A DNA stretch of 43,637 nt from a virus: the IMG/VR virus record IMGVR_UViG_3300019776_001116, positions 1-43,637 of that record. One strand, given 5' to 3'. The notes below the pieces were generated by a model. The model saw only the letters and a list, made by a program, of their open reading frames with translations. It was not told where the DNA came from and did not search any database. Below, piece after piece: positions 21,792 through 30,985 of this stretch. Made by a program: the position numbers and the translations under genes. Numbering within the stretch: position 1 is the stretch's first letter; every line of letters begins with the position of its first letter.

Positions 21792-23765
21792 ATGGACGAG
21801 CTGTATTACGAAGGCTGGGACGCGATCGAGCGTGCCTGGCGTGAAGGCCTCACACCCGATCCGCTGCTCACGGTCTCCGAATGGGCAGACAAGCACCGGG
21901 TGCTCTCCAGTAAGGCTGCCTCAGAGCCGGGCCGCTGGCGCACCAGCCGCACGCCTTACCTGCGCGAGATCATGGATTGCCTGTCCCCGATGTCACCGAT
22001 CGAGCGGGTGGTGTTCATGAAGGGGGCCCAGGTCGGTGGGACGGAGCTGGGCCTGAACTGGGTCGGCTACGTGATCCACCACGCACCGGGCCCGATGATG
22101 GCGGTGTGGCCAACGGTGGAGATGGCCAAGCGGGCCTCCAAGCAACGCATCGATGCACTCATCGAAGAAAGCCCCGCTATCCAGGAACGGATTGCACCGG
22201 CGCGCAGCCGCGATTCGGGCAACACCATCCTGGCCAAGGAATTTCATGGCGGTGTGCTGGTCATGACCGGCGCCAACAGCGCGGTTGGCCTGCGCTCGAT
22301 GCCGGTGCGCTACTTGTTCCTGGACGAGGTGGATGGCTACCCGCTGGATGTCGAGGGTGAAGGTGATGCGATTTCGCTCGCGGAGGCGCGCACCCGTACG
22401 TTTGCCCGGCGCAAGATCCTGATCGTCTCGACGCCGACGATTGCCGGGGCCAGCGCGGTGGATCGGGAGTTCGAAGCCTCGGATCAGCGCCGCTACTTTG
22501 TGCCGTGCCCACACTGCGCGCACCGCCAGTGGCTGCGCTTTGAGCAGCTGAGATGGGAGCGCGGACAGCCCGAGACGACGGTCTACATCTGTGAAGGCTG
22601 TGGTGAACCGATCGCCGAGCACCACAAGACCTGGATGCTGGAAAACGGCCAGTGGCAGGCTTGCGCTCCGGAGAACGCTGGCCGTACAGCAGGCTTTCAT
22701 CTCTCCAGTCTTTACAGCCCGGTGGGCTGGCGTAGCTGGATCGAGATTGCCCGGGCCTGGGAGTCGGCGGCGATGTCGGACACCCGTTCGGCATCTGCCA
22801 TCAAGACTTTCAAGAACACCGAACTCGGTGAGACCTGGGTCGAGGAAGGCGAAGCGCCGGATTGGCAACGTCTGCTGGAGCGACGCGAGGATTACCGCGT
22901 CGGCACCGTGCCCGCTGGTGGCTTGCTGCTCACCGCTGGTGCCGACGTGCAGAAGGACCGCATCGAAGTCTCGGTCTGGGCCTTCGGGCGGGGCAAGGCG
23001 GCGTGGCTGGTCGAGCACCGGGTGTTGATGGGTGACACCGCTCGAGCCGAGGTTTGGTCGGCCTTAGCCAAGCTGATGGGTGAAACCTGGACTCACTCAA
23101 GCGGCTGCCAGCTGAGCCTTGCGCGCATTGCCCTGGATACCGGCTACGCCACCCAGGAGGCCTATGCCTTTGTGCGCTGCGTGCGGGATACCCGGCTCAT
23201 GCCCATCAAGGGCATTGCTGGTGGTGCGGCACTGATCGGCACACCCACGGCGGTGGACGCCACAGCGAGCGGAAAAAAGCTGCGCCGGGGCATCAAGGTG
23301 TTCCCGGTGGCCAGCGGCATTGCCAAGCTGGAGTTCTACAACAACCTGCGCAAGAGTGCGGAGGTGGCCGAGGACGGCACGACTCCGATCTACCCGGCGG
23401 GCTACGTGCATCTGCCCAAAGTCGATGCCGAATACCTGCAGCAACTCTGTGCCGAGCAGCTGATCACACGGCGCGACCGCAATGGCTTTGCCCATCGCGA
23501 GTGGCAAAAGATGCGTGAACGCAACGAGGCGCTGGACTGCTACGTCTACGCCCGAGCGGCGGCTGCAGCGGCCGGTCTGGACCGGTTCGAGGGCCGGCAC
23601 TGGCTCGAATTGGAAAAGCAACTTGGCGTCGGCCCTCCCACCGATATCCCTCTGACTAACACCCCCGAGGCCACCCGAGAGCAGAAGTTCGACGGTGGCC
23701 TCAGCACTTCTGGCAGCACCTCAGCGCCCGCGCGGCGTGTGGTACGCAGCCGATGGATGACCTGA
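21792..23765 (+). CDS. Terminase large subunit, GpA family
   Basis: 657 residues from ATG 21792; a TTG at 21786 overlapping the previous stop is possible. The ATPase has KGAQVGGTE (Walker A, about 77-85) and YLFLDEVDG (Walker B, about 174-182). A zinc-type CPHC...CEGCG pair lies near 240-280. The C-terminal nuclease half contains LLTAGADVQKDRIEVSVWAFG with the catalytic acidic residue. This is the lambda GpA / PF05876 group, which cuts and translocates concatemeric DNA, usually at cos sites. The length is typical. It follows the TerS gene and starts the lambda-order morphogenesis operon. Confidence 0.95.
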   Translation: MDELYYEGWDAIERAWREGLTPDPLLTVSEWADKHRVLSSKAASEPGRWRTSRTPYLREIMDCLSPMSPIERVVFMKGAQVGGTELGLNWVGYVIHHAPGPMMAVWPTVEMAKRASKQRIDALIEESPAIQERIAPARSRDSGNTILAKEFHGGVLVMTGANSAVGLRSMPVRYLFLDEVDGYPLDVEGEGDAISLAEARTRTFARRKILIVSTPTIAGASAVDREFEASDQRRYFVPCPHCAHRQWLRFEQLRWERGQPETTVYICEGCGEPIAEHHKTWMLENGQWQACAPENAGRTAGFHLSSLYSPVGWRSWIEIARAWESAAMSDTRSASAIKTFKNTELGETWVEEGEAPDWQRLLERREDYRVGTVPAGGLLLTAGADVQKDRIEVSVWAFGRGKAAWLVEHRVLMGDTARAEVWSALAKLMGETWTHSSGCQLSLARIALDTGYATQEAYAFVRCVRDTRLMPIKGIAGGAALIGTPTAVDATASGKKLRRGIKVFPVASGIAKLEFYNNLRKSAEVAEDGTTPIYPAGYVHLPKVDAEYLQQLCAEQLITRRDRNGFAHREWQKMRERNEALDCYVYARAAAAAAGLDRFEGRHWLELEKQLGVGPPTDIPLTNTPEATREQKFDGGLSTSGSTSAPARRVVRSRWMT

Positions 23766-23766
23766 C

Positions 23767-23973
23767 ATGACCTACACCCCTGAACATTTGCAGGCCTTGC
23801 GTGAAGCCCTGGCCAGTGGCGAGCACCGCGTGACCTACGAAGGCAAGAGCATCGAGTACCGCAGTGTGGCCGATCTGAAAGCGGCGATTGCCGAGGTCGA
23901 AGCCACCATGACCCGTGAGTCTGGGGCACCGAAATCGCGCCAGATCCGTGTGAACACGAGCAAGGCGCTCTGA
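23767..23973 (+). CDS. gpW-like head-tail joining protein
   Basis: 68 residues, starting 1 base after the TerL stop. The sequence LQALREALASGEHRVTYEGK, then IEYRSVADLKAAIAEVEATM matches the helix-hairpin-helix gpW fold; the length equals lambda gpW (68). gpW sits between portal and tail and is needed for DNA retention and tail attachment. It is located between TerL and portal, as in lambda, and overlaps the portal start by one base. Confidence 0.88.
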   Translation: MTYTPEHLQALREALASGEHRVTYEGKSIEYRSVADLKAAIAEVEATMTRESGAPKSRQIRVNTSKAL

Positions 23974-25400
23974 TGGCCTGGCTCAAAAACCTTCGTCGCC
24001 GCATGTTCGGCGGCGTGCCTGTCTATGACGGTGTCGGCGGTGGGCGTCGTGCTTTGGCCTGGATGCCGGGTAACCCAGGTGCTGTGGCCGTCTTGTCGCT
24101 GGCCCAGGACGAGCTGCGCGCCAAGAGCCGAGATCTGGTGCGTCGCAATGCCTGGGCCGCTGCCGGCATCGAAGCTTTTGTGGCCAATGCCATCGGCACG
24201 GGCATCAAGCCGCAGAGCATGGTGCAAGACCAGGCCACGCGCGAGGCCATCCACAGCCTGTGGTGGGACTGGTGTGAGCAGGCGGATGCAGCAAGCCTGA
24301 CCGACTTCTATGGACTGCAGGCCTTGGCCACCCGCGCCATGCTCGAGGGTGGCGAAGCACTGATCCGGTTGCGTTACCGGCGTGTCGAAGATGGATTACC
24401 GGTGGCACTGCAGATCCAGGTGCTGGAGGCCGAGCATCTCCCGACAACGATGAACCGCGATCTGGCCAGCGGCAATGTGATCCGTGCGGGTATCGAGTTC
24501 GACCGCTTGGGTCGCCGGGTGGCGTACCACCTGTACCGCTCGCACCCCAACGACGGATTGTTGGCCCCGATGTCCAGCCAGGGCGGTATGGACACTGTGC
24601 GTGTAGACGCCAGTGAAGTGATTCACCTGTTCCGTCCCTTGCGTCCTGGCCAGATCCGAGGGGAGCCGTGGCTGACGCGGGCACTGGTCAAGCTCAATGA
24701 ACTCGACCAGTACGACGACGCGGAACTGGTGCGCAAGAAAACCGCCGCCATGTTCGCCGGTTTCATCACCCGCATGGCCCCAGAAGACAACCTGATGGGC
24801 GAGTCGGCGGCGGATGCCAATGGCGTCGCTCTGGCGGGCATGGAACCCGGCACGCTGCAGATCCTGGAGCCGGGGGAAGACATCAAGTTCTCGGCCCCCG
24901 CTGATGTCGGCAGTTCCTACGCCGAATTCATGCGCCAGCAGTTCCGGGCCGTGGCTGCGGCCATGGGCATCACCTACGAGATGCTCACCGGAGATCTGAC
25001 GCAAGTGAACTACTCGTCTATTCGGGCAGGCCTGCTGGAGTTCCGCCGGCGCTGCGAAGCCTTGCAGCACGGCGTGATCGTGCACCAGCTGTGTCGGCCG
25101 ATCTGGCGAGCCTGGATGGATCAGGCGGTGCTGGAAGGAGCGCTGGATCTTCCCGGCTACCGCAAAGACCGTCGCCCCTACCAGTCGGCCAAGTGGATCC
25201 CGCAGGGCTGGAGCTGGGTCGACCCGCAAAAGGAATTCAACGCCATGAAGCTCGCTATCCGGGCGGGCTTGATGAGCCGGTCGGAAGCGATCTCCGGCAA
25301 CGGCTACGACGCTGAGGACGTGGATCGTGAGATTGCCGCTGACAAGGCCCGAGCCGATGACTTGGGTTTGGTCTTCGATTCAGATCCCCGTTACGACTAA
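23973..25400 (+). CDS. Portal protein, lambda gpB family
   Basis: 475 residues. It contains RNAWAAAGIEAFVANAIGTG, then a long beta/helix core with HLFRPLRPGQIRGEPWLTRA, LVRKKTAAMFAGFITRM, and MGITYEMLTGDLTQVNYSSIR, the signature region of the PF05136 portal family, followed by FRRRCEALQHGVIVHQLCRP and KWIPQGWSWVDPQKE. Twelve copies would form the DNA entry ring at one capsid vertex. Length and position match lambda gpB. The ATG overlaps the gpW stop. Confidence 0.95.
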   Translation: MAWLKNLRRRMFGGVPVYDGVGGGRRALAWMPGNPGAVAVLSLAQDELRAKSRDLVRRNAWAAAGIEAFVANAIGTGIKPQSMVQDQATREAIHSLWWDWCEQADAASLTDFYGLQALATRAMLEGGEALIRLRYRRVEDGLPVALQIQVLEAEHLPTTMNRDLASGNVIRAGIEFDRLGRRVAYHLYRSHPNDGLLAPMSSQGGMDTVRVDASEVIHLFRPLRPGQIRGEPWLTRALVKLNELDQYDDAELVRKKTAAMFAGFITRMAPEDNLMGESAADANGVALAGMEPGTLQILEPGEDIKFSAPADVGSSYAEFMRQQFRAVAAAMGITYEMLTGDLTQVNYSSIRAGLLEFRRRCEALQHGVIVHQLCRPIWRAWMDQAVLEGALDLPGYRKDRRPYQSAKWIPQGWSWVDPQKEFNAMKLAIRAGLMSRSEAISGNGYDAEDVDREIAADKARADDLGLVFDSDPRYD

Positions 25401-25478
25401 CCCCTCACGACCCCATCACCACCGGCCAGCGATGCCACGCTGTCCGATCTCTCAACTGATACTTCTCTGGAGTAGTTC

Positions 25479-26732
25479 ATGCTGCCTCACCTCGCTTCCC
25501 GCCTGTTCGGGACGCCCTTACTCGTCCATCGCGCCAAACTCGATGTCATTCTGGCGGTGATGGGCGAGCGCTTAGGCATCGCGCCTCCATTGGCGGATCT
25601 GGCCTTGCCGGTACCGAAGTCGGCTACCACCGCTCCAACGGGGATTGCCGTCATTCCCATTCTGGGAACTCTCGTCAAGCGCTCACTCGGCATGGAAGCC
25701 GCCTCGGGCCTGACGTCCTATAGCGAGATCGCCGCGATGCTGGATGCGGCCGTCGCCGATCCCATGGTCAGCGGCATCCTGTTCGACATCGATTCCCCGG
25801 GCGGTGAAGCCTCGGGCAGTTTCGAATTGGCCCGCCGTGTGCGCGAGGCAGCCGCCATCAAGCCCGTCTGGGCCGTGGCCAACGATGCGGCGTACTCAGC
25901 CGCCTATGCGATTGCTGCCAGTGCCCAGCGTCTGTTCGTCACCGAAACCGGTGGCGTGGGGTCGATCGGGGTCATCGCGCTGCATGTCGACCAGTCGATC
26001 AAGGATGCCAATGACGGCTACCGCTACACGGCCATCACCGCTGGCGCGCACAAGAACGACTACTCCCCGCACGAACCCTTGTCGGATGCAGCCAAGTCGG
26101 AACTGCAAAGTGAAGTCGACCGGCTCTACGCGATCTTCACTGAACACGTCGCGGCCATGCGCGGGCTGGATCTCGATGCCGTGCGTGCGACCGAAGCTGG
26201 ACTCTATTTCGGCAGCAATGCCGTAGTTCAGGGGCTTGCCGATGGTGTCCAAACCCTGGACGCCACGCTCACCGAATTCCACTTGTTTCTCAACGCCCCT
26301 AAAAACGCCTCCCAAAACGCCCTTATCCAGTCGCCGTCTCAGGTGCGGGGCGTCTTCCGTGCTGAGACGGCCTATCCAAGAAAGGATCTGAACATGAGTG
26401 AAGAACAAACCATCGATATTCCCGGTGGAGAGGAAGCTGCTACGCAAATGGCGCAAGCCGTGGCCGATGCCAAACGTGATGTCACCCAAACCGCGCAGGC
26501 CATTGCCGAAATTTGCATGCTCGCCGGTTGTCCCGAGCGTGCCGCTGAATTCATCGCAGCGGGCAAGTCGCAGTCCGAGGTGCGCCGCGTACTGATCGAT
26601 GCGCGTGCCGCCCACGCTGAAGCCACCGAGATTTGCTCGACCATCACCGCTGAGGCGGGTACCGCCGTACCCAGTCACGCCGAAGCTTCGCCGATCGTCG
26701 CCGCCGTCAAGAAACTCACTGGCGCTGCCTAA
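25479..26732 (+). CDS. S49-family capsid maturation protease with scaffold tail
   Basis: 417 residues. The SppA-like core (about 55-265) has ILFDIDSPGGEASG, NDAAYSAAYAIAASA with nucleophile Ser140, and AGAHKNDYSPHEPL with general base Lys192, as in lambda gpC. The C-terminal 112 residues (from 306) are helical and Ala/Glu-rich and can be made separately from ATG 26394 as a scaffold. A ribosome binding site CTGGAG precedes ATG 25479. The protease would cleave the scaffold and itself from the prohead. The 78-base gap before it shows no other gene. Confidence 0.93.
   Translation: MLPHLASRLFGTPLLVHRAKLDVILAVMGERLGIAPPLADLALPVPKSATTAPTGIAVIPILGTLVKRSLGMEAASGLTSYSEIAAMLDAAVADPMVSGILFDIDSPGGEASGSFELARRVREAAAIKPVWAVANDAAYSAAYAIAASAQRLFVTETGGVGSIGVIALHVDQSIKDANDGYRYTAITAGAHKNDYSPHEPLSDAAKSELQSEVDRLYAIFTEHVAAMRGLDLDAVRATEAGLYFGSNAVVQGLADGVQTLDATLTEFHLFLNAPKNASQNALIQSPSQVRGVFRAETAYPRKDLNMSEEQTIDIPGGEEAATQMAQAVADAKRDVTQTAQAIAEICMLAGCPERAAEFIAAGKSQSEVRRVLIDARAAHAEATEICSTITAEAGTAVPSHAEASPIVAAVKKLTGAA
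26394..26732 (+). CDS. Nested scaffold protein (Nu3-like, in frame)
   Basis: 112 residues in the same frame as the protease. ATG 26394 has AAAGGAT 6 bases upstream, a usable internal ribosome binding site, and the product starts MSEEQTIDIPGGEEA. It is helical and acidic, like lambda Nu3, which is produced from an internal start in gene C. Expected to form the inner core of the prohead. Inferred from lambda precedent plus the visible site. Confidence 0.65.
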   Translation: MSEEQTIDIPGGEEAATQMAQAVADAKRDVTQTAQAIAEICMLAGCPERAAEFIAAGKSQSEVRRVLIDARAAHAEATEICSTITAEAGTAVPSHAEASPIVAAVKKLTGAA

Positions 26733-26746
26733 GAACGGAGTACCCC

Positions 26747-27124
26747 ATGTCCGTCATCACCCAAGCCTTTGATCTCGCCGACCTGCTGCGTTTCGAGGGC
26801 GAGAACCGCTATTCCCGTGAACGCGCCACGCTCGCTGCCGGGCACAACCTGATGCTTGGCACCGTGATCGCCACCGATACGGCCACTGGCAAGATCGCCC
26901 CGCTCGATCCGGCTGAAACCGGCTCGCTGGCTGAAGCCACGGGTGTGCTGCTCAACGATTGCGATGCCACTGCTGCTGACAACCCCGATGCCCTGATGGT
27001 GGTCCGCTACGCCATCGTCTTGCGCGATGCGCTGATCTGGCCAGTGGCGATCACCGTTGAGCAAAAAGCGGCCGCCATTGCCCAGCTGCGAGCACTGGGA
27101 ATTCTGGTCCGCGACGCTGTTTGA
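26747..27124 (+). CDS. Head decoration protein, gpD-like
   Basis: 125 residues, CGGAG 9 bases upstream. FEGENRYSRERATLAAGHNLMLG and TGVLLNDCDATAADNPDALM match the HDPD family (PF02924), of which lambda gpD (110 residues) trimers cap the capsid's local threefold sites. Lies between scaffold and major capsid as in lambda. The 94-base gap after it contains no gene. Confidence 0.9.
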   Translation: MSVITQAFDLADLLRFEGENRYSRERATLAAGHNLMLGTVIATDTATGKIAPLDPAETGSLAEATGVLLNDCDATAADNPDALMVVRYAIVLRDALIWPVAITVEQKAAAIAQLRALGILVRDAV

Positions 27125-27218
27125 ACCCTCACCACCTCGCCACCACACCCACTTTCTTCCGTCATTCCTCCGGCCCGCTGGTTATTCCGCAGGCCGTTCC
27201 TTTTATTGGAGCCCTCTC

Positions 27219-28235
27219 ATGCAAAACCCTTTCCAGAATCCCGGATTCTCGATGGCCAGTCTCACGGCGGCCATCAACCTCATCCCCAACCGCTATGGTC
27301 GGCTCGAAGAACTCAACCTGTTCCCGGCCAAGCCCGTGCGCACGCGCTCGGTGGTGATCGAATCGCGCAATGGGACGCTGAACCTGCTGCCCAGTCTGCC
27401 GGTGGGCAGTGCCGCGACGCAGAACAAGCACGACAAGCGCCAACTGCACTCGTTCGTGATCCCGCATATCCCATTGGAAGACGTGGTACTGCCCGAGGAA
27501 ATCCAGGGTGTACGCGCCTTTGGCTCTGAGACCGAAATGGAAACGGTGGCCCAGGTGCTGGCCCAGCATCTGGAGTCCATGCGCAATAAGCACGCCATCA
27601 CCCTGGAACACCTGCGCATGGGTGCGTTGAAGGGCGTGATTCTGGATGCCGATGGCAGCGTGCTGCACAACCTCTTCGATGTCTTCAAACTCACGCCCAC
27701 CACGGTCAATTTCCAGCTCAATGCCGACGGCACCAAGGTGCGCAATAAGTGTTCCGATGTGGTGCGCAGCATCACCGAGAATCTGCGCGGTGAGTTCATG
27801 ACAGGCGTGCGTTGCCTGTGCTCGCCCAGCTTCTTTGCCAAGCTCACCGAGCACGCCAATGTCGTCAAGGCCTACGAGAATTACGCCCAGGGCGCCATGC
27901 TGCGTGACGATGTGCGTAACGGCTTTGCTTTTGGCGGCATCGTCTATGAGGAGTATGTCGGCAAGGCCAGCTATCTGGATGGGGCTGGCACCAGCCAGAC
28001 GCGTGACTTCATCGCCGAAGGCGAAGCCCATGCCTTCCCGCTGGGGACGGTGGACACCTTTGCCACCTACTTCGCACCGGCCGACTTCAACGAGACGGTC
28101 AATACGCTCGGTCAGCCCATCTACGCCAAGCAGGAGCCGCGCAAGTTTGATCGGGGAACCGATCTGCACACGCAGAGCAACCCGCTGCCGATGTGCCATC
28201 GTCCTGGCGTGCTGGTCAAGCTGACCATGGCGTGA
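27219..28235 (+). CDS. Major capsid protein, gpE family
   Basis: 338 residues. ATG 27219 has TTGGAG 7 bases upstream. The N-terminus MQNPFQNPGFSMASLTAAIN is followed by core motifs LEELNLFPAKPVRTRSVVIE, KRQLHSFVIPHIPLEDVVLP and, near the end, FGGIVYEEYVGKASYLDGAG, matching the PF03864 major capsid E family (HK97 fold). Length equals lambda gpE (341). Several hundred copies form the icosahedral shell. Confidence 0.95.
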   Translation: MQNPFQNPGFSMASLTAAINLIPNRYGRLEELNLFPAKPVRTRSVVIESRNGTLNLLPSLPVGSAATQNKHDKRQLHSFVIPHIPLEDVVLPEEIQGVRAFGSETEMETVAQVLAQHLESMRNKHAITLEHLRMGALKGVILDADGSVLHNLFDVFKLTPTTVNFQLNADGTKVRNKCSDVVRSITENLRGEFMTGVRCLCSPSFFAKLTEHANVVKAYENYAQGAMLRDDVRNGFAFGGIVYEEYVGKASYLDGAGTSQTRDFIAEGEAHAFPLGTVDTFATYFAPADFNETVNTLGQPIYAKQEPRKFDRGTDLHTQSNPLPMCHRPGVLVKLTMA

Positions 28236-28552
28236 TGGGGCGGCACACACAGCCCTTCGCCCGCCTGCTCATCAGCACCTTCCTGCACCTTGGTACACCG
28301 GGCACCTACCGGCGTTCTGATGGGGCGGAGGTCGCCACGCACTTCATTGCCAAGACACCGGATGTCGTCGCGTCCTTTGGCGACACCCGGCTGGTGATGG
28401 CGACGCACCGCTTCGATCTGCTCGCGCGGGATGTGCCGGATCCGCAGGAAGGGGAGCGTTTCATCCTCGACGGTCAGACCTGGCAGGTGGTGGGTGAGCC
28501 GCTGGCTGATCGTGATCGCCTGATCTGGACCATTACTGGAGCACCGGTATGA
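28235..28552 (+). CDS. Head-tail connector, FII-like
   Basis: 105 residues; ATG 28235 overlaps the capsid stop (TGATG). A beta-rich small protein with GTYRRSDGAEVATHFIAK and FILDGQTWQVVGEPLADRDR, resembling the phage 'ATP-binding sugar transporter-like' / gpFII connectors that cap the portal and receive the tail. Position directly after the capsid gene supports this. Its stop overlaps the next ATG. Confidence 0.78.
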   Translation: MGRHTQPFARLLISTFLHLGTPGTYRRSDGAEVATHFIAKTPDVVASFGDTRLVMATHRFDLLARDVPDPQEGERFILDGQTWQVVGEPLADRDRLIWTITGAPV

Positions 28553-29211
28553 GGTTGATGGCGGCGCTTTCCGGAGAACTCAACCAAATGCTGGCCGATG
28601 AGGTACGCATTGCCGAGCAGGCGGTGACGCAGTCGATTCGCGAAGCCACCGACGGTCTGAAAAACGAACTGCGCAGCCAGATCAAAGGCGCTGGCCTTGG
28701 TCAGCGTCTGGCCAACACCTGGCGCGGCGAGGTCTATCCCAAGGGCCAGATGAGCATCAAGGCGGCAGGCTTGGTCTACAGCCGCGCCCCGGAAGTGGTT
28801 GGCGCCCACGCCCAGGGTGCCACCATCCGTTCCAAGGACGGCTTCTGGCTGGCGATCCCGCTACCCGCTGCTGGAAAAGGTCCACGTGGCAAACGCATGA
28901 CCCCCGGTCTTTGGGAAAAGCTCCGTGGCCAGCGCCTGCGCTTCGTCTACCGCCGAGGCAAGCCCTCGCTCTTGGTGGCCGAGAACCAGCGTGCCCGCCA
29001 GGGCCAACGCGGTGGCTTCTCGGCTGCCTCGCAGAAGGCCCAAGCCACCGGCCGAGGCTTGGTCACCGTGCCGATGTTTCTGCTGGTGCCCCAGGTGACG
29101 CTCAAGAAGAAATTCGACATCGACAGCGCTTCGCGCCGTTGGGTCAGCACGCTGGCCAACCGGATCGCCAATCGCTTCGATGAAGCTGAACGCCGAGGAG
29201 CGATCCCATGA
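28549..29211 (+). CDS. Minor tail protein (DUF6441-like, gpZ position)
   Basis: 220 residues; start coupled to the previous stop. MAALSGELNQMLADEVRIAE, GLGQRLANTWRGEVYPKGQ, LVYSRAPEVVGAHAQGATIR and KDGFWLAIPLPAAGKG match a family I recall as DUF6441 (memory only). It occupies the slot of lambda gpZ, which is needed to position the tail end for joining. A basic central segment could contact DNA or capsid. ATG overlap couples it to the next gene. Confidence 0.82.
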   Translation: MRLMAALSGELNQMLADEVRIAEQAVTQSIREATDGLKNELRSQIKGAGLGQRLANTWRGEVYPKGQMSIKAAGLVYSRAPEVVGAHAQGATIRSKDGFWLAIPLPAAGKGPRGKRMTPGLWEKLRGQRLRFVYRRGKPSLLVAENQRARQGQRGGFSAASQKAQATGRGLVTVPMFLLVPQVTLKKKFDIDSASRRWVSTLANRIANRFDEAERRGAIP

Positions 29212-29660
29212 GCCAACGACCCAGTCAACGTGAGAGCGCCATCGGCGCATTGTTCTCCGTGCTTGGTCAGTTGTCCTTGGGCACATCCGGCACCTCGGTC
29301 AAACGTAACGCCGCTGTGCCCGAGCGTGTGTCCGACCACGCCATGGCCATCCTGCGTGACGGCGAGATGGGCGAGCCCGAGGTGTCGCTCTCGCCGTTGA
29401 CCTACCACTGGCAGCACCAAGTGACCATCGAACTGTTCGTGGCCGACCCGGATGCCAGCGCGCGCGATGCGCGCATGGACGGTCTGTTGGTAGAGCTTGC
29501 CGCCCTGATCGAAGCCGACCGCACGTTGGGCGGTGTCATCGAGTACGCCGACATCGGCCCACCCAAGTTCGACGAACTGGCCCCCGACGGCAGCAGCGGC
29601 ATCAAGGCCTGCCTGCTGCCCATGGTCCTGCACTACAGCAGCAGCGGCCCCCTGAACTGA
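29208..29660 (+). CDS. Tail terminator-like protein (gpU position)
   Basis: 150 residues. Segments HQVTIELFVADPDASARDAR and LLVELAALIEADRTLGGVIEYADIG have the alpha/beta pattern of gpU-like terminators that form the ring closing the tail tube at the head end. Followed after 24 bases by the tube gene, as in lambda (Z-U-V). Residue-level homology was not checked. Confidence 0.77.
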   Translation: MSQRPSQRESAIGALFSVLGQLSLGTSGTSVKRNAAVPERVSDHAMAILRDGEMGEPEVSLSPLTYHWQHQVTIELFVADPDASARDARMDGLLVELAALIEADRTLGGVIEYADIGPPKFDELAPDGSSGIKACLLPMVLHYSSSGPLN

Positions 29661-29684
29661 ATCCATCCTCCAAGGAGAAACCTT

Positions 29685-30623
29685 ATGGCCCGTGCCTATG
29701 GCGCGAACGCCAGCCTCTTGGCCGCGTTCGAAACCACCTACGGCAGCAACCCAGTGGGCGACTACTGGAAGCTGCCCTTTGTATCCACCACCCTAGGCTC
29801 CGAACAAGGGCTGATCGCCAACGACTTGATCGGTCTGGGGCGCGACCCCAGTGCCCCGATCCGCGACGTGATCAAGGTCGAGGGCGACATCGTCGTGCCC
29901 ATTGATGTGCGCAACATCGGCATCTGGCTCAAGGCCCTGCTGGCCGATGCCAGCACCAGTGGCTCTGGCGTTGTCACTCACACCTTCACGTCTGGCAAAC
30001 CGAGCCTGCCCAGCCTGACACTGGAGACGGGCTTGCCCGACATCCCGGCCTGGTTTGTGGCTTCCGGCGTCATGGTCAACAGCCTGCAGGTGGGTTTCGC
30101 ACGCTCTGGCGCCGCCAACGCCACCGTGGGCCTGATCGCCCAGGGCGAAGCCAAGCAGGCCGCCACGCTCGACGCCTCACCCGCCACGCGAGATCTGATC
30201 CGTTTCAACCAGTTCCAGGGCTCTATCAAGCAAGGCGGCTCTGCCTTGGGCAATGTGGTCTCAGCGCAGCTGACCTACTCCAACAACCTGGAACGCATCG
30301 AGACCATCCGCTCCGACGGCAAGATCGACGGCGCTGACCCCACGGTGGCCAGTCTCACCGGCAATCTCGAAGTGCGCTTTGCCGATACCACGCTGATCGA
30401 TGCCGCCACCAACAACACGCCGCTGGAACTGACCTTCGGCTACGCGATCGACGCCGATCGGCGATTGACCTTCATCGCCCATGAGGTCTACCTGCCCAAG
30501 CCCAAGCTGTCCATCTCTGGCCCCGGTGGCATCCAGGCCACCTTCGAGTGGCAAGCCGCCAAGGCCGCCGGTGTGGCGCGCATGTTCACCGTCGAACTGG
30601 TGAACGACGTCTCCAGCTATTGA
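29685..30623 (+). CDS. Major tail tube protein
   Basis: 312 residues, AAGGAGA 8 bases upstream. Begins MARAYGANASLLAAFETTYG and contains WKLPFVSTTLGSEQGLIAND and LTFGYAIDADRRLTFIAHEV, typical of the long phage tube proteins I know as Phage_tube_2. Beta-rich throughout; likely one tube domain plus an extra domain, since lambda gpV is 246 residues. It polymerises as hexameric rings around the tape measure. Confidence 0.88.
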   Translation: MARAYGANASLLAAFETTYGSNPVGDYWKLPFVSTTLGSEQGLIANDLIGLGRDPSAPIRDVIKVEGDIVVPIDVRNIGIWLKALLADASTSGSGVVTHTFTSGKPSLPSLTLETGLPDIPAWFVASGVMVNSLQVGFARSGAANATVGLIAQGEAKQAATLDASPATRDLIRFNQFQGSIKQGGSALGNVVSAQLTYSNNLERIETIRSDGKIDGADPTVASLTGNLEVRFADTTLIDAATNNTPLELTFGYAIDADRRLTFIAHEVYLPKPKLSISGPGGIQATFEWQAAKAAGVARMFTVELVNDVSSY

Positions 30624-30634
30624 GGAAACTCATC

Positions 30635-30985
30635 ATGATCAAACTGAATCTCCCGCGTGAGCCGCACTGGATCACGCTGGCCGCCGGTGTGCGCCTGCAG
30701 GTCCGTCCTGCCACCACCGCGCTCGTCATGGCCGCGCGCCATGCCGCCTCCAAAGTGGCGGGTACCGACACCGCTGCCGCCGGCGAGCGCACCGCCACCC
30801 TCATCACCGAACTGGCCAAGCTGGCTGTGCTCGCCTGGGAAGGCGTGGCCGACGACAAAGGCAAGCCCGCCGCCGTCACCCCCGAGGGTGTGGCTGCACT
30901 GATGGAACACTGGCTGCTGGCCGACGCCTTCGAGCGCGAATACCTCGCCGGCCTCTACGCCCTGGATGCCGAAAAAAACGCCTGA
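30635..30985 (+). CDS. Tail assembly chaperone (gpG-like)
   Basis: 116 residues from ATG 30635, with TGAGGAAA upstream. IKLNLPREPHWITLAAGVRL and then helical LVMAARHAASKVAGTD and LAKLAVLAWEGVAD fit the G-like chaperones that coat the tape measure before tube assembly. The gene ends with the slippery heptamer A_AAA_AAC two codons before its stop, so part of translation should shift to -1 and yield a longer GT protein, as in lambda. Confidence 0.88.
   Translation: MIKLNLPREPHWITLAAGVRLQVRPATTALVMAARHAASKVAGTDTAAAGERTATLITELAKLAVLAWEGVADDKGKPAAVTPEGVAALMEHWLLADAFEREYLAGLYALDAEKNA
30973..30979 (+). promoter_or_regulatory. Programmed -1 frameshift site A_AAA_AAC
   Basis: In the G frame the codons are GAA AAA AAC GCC TGA, giving the canonical X_XXY_YYZ heptamer at 30973-30979. 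A -1 shift continues from 30979 and stays open, without a stop, into the gene at 31069-31284 (31069 minus 30979 is 90, in frame). The GC-rich sequence downstream may form the usual stimulator, not modelled. Confidence 0.88.
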
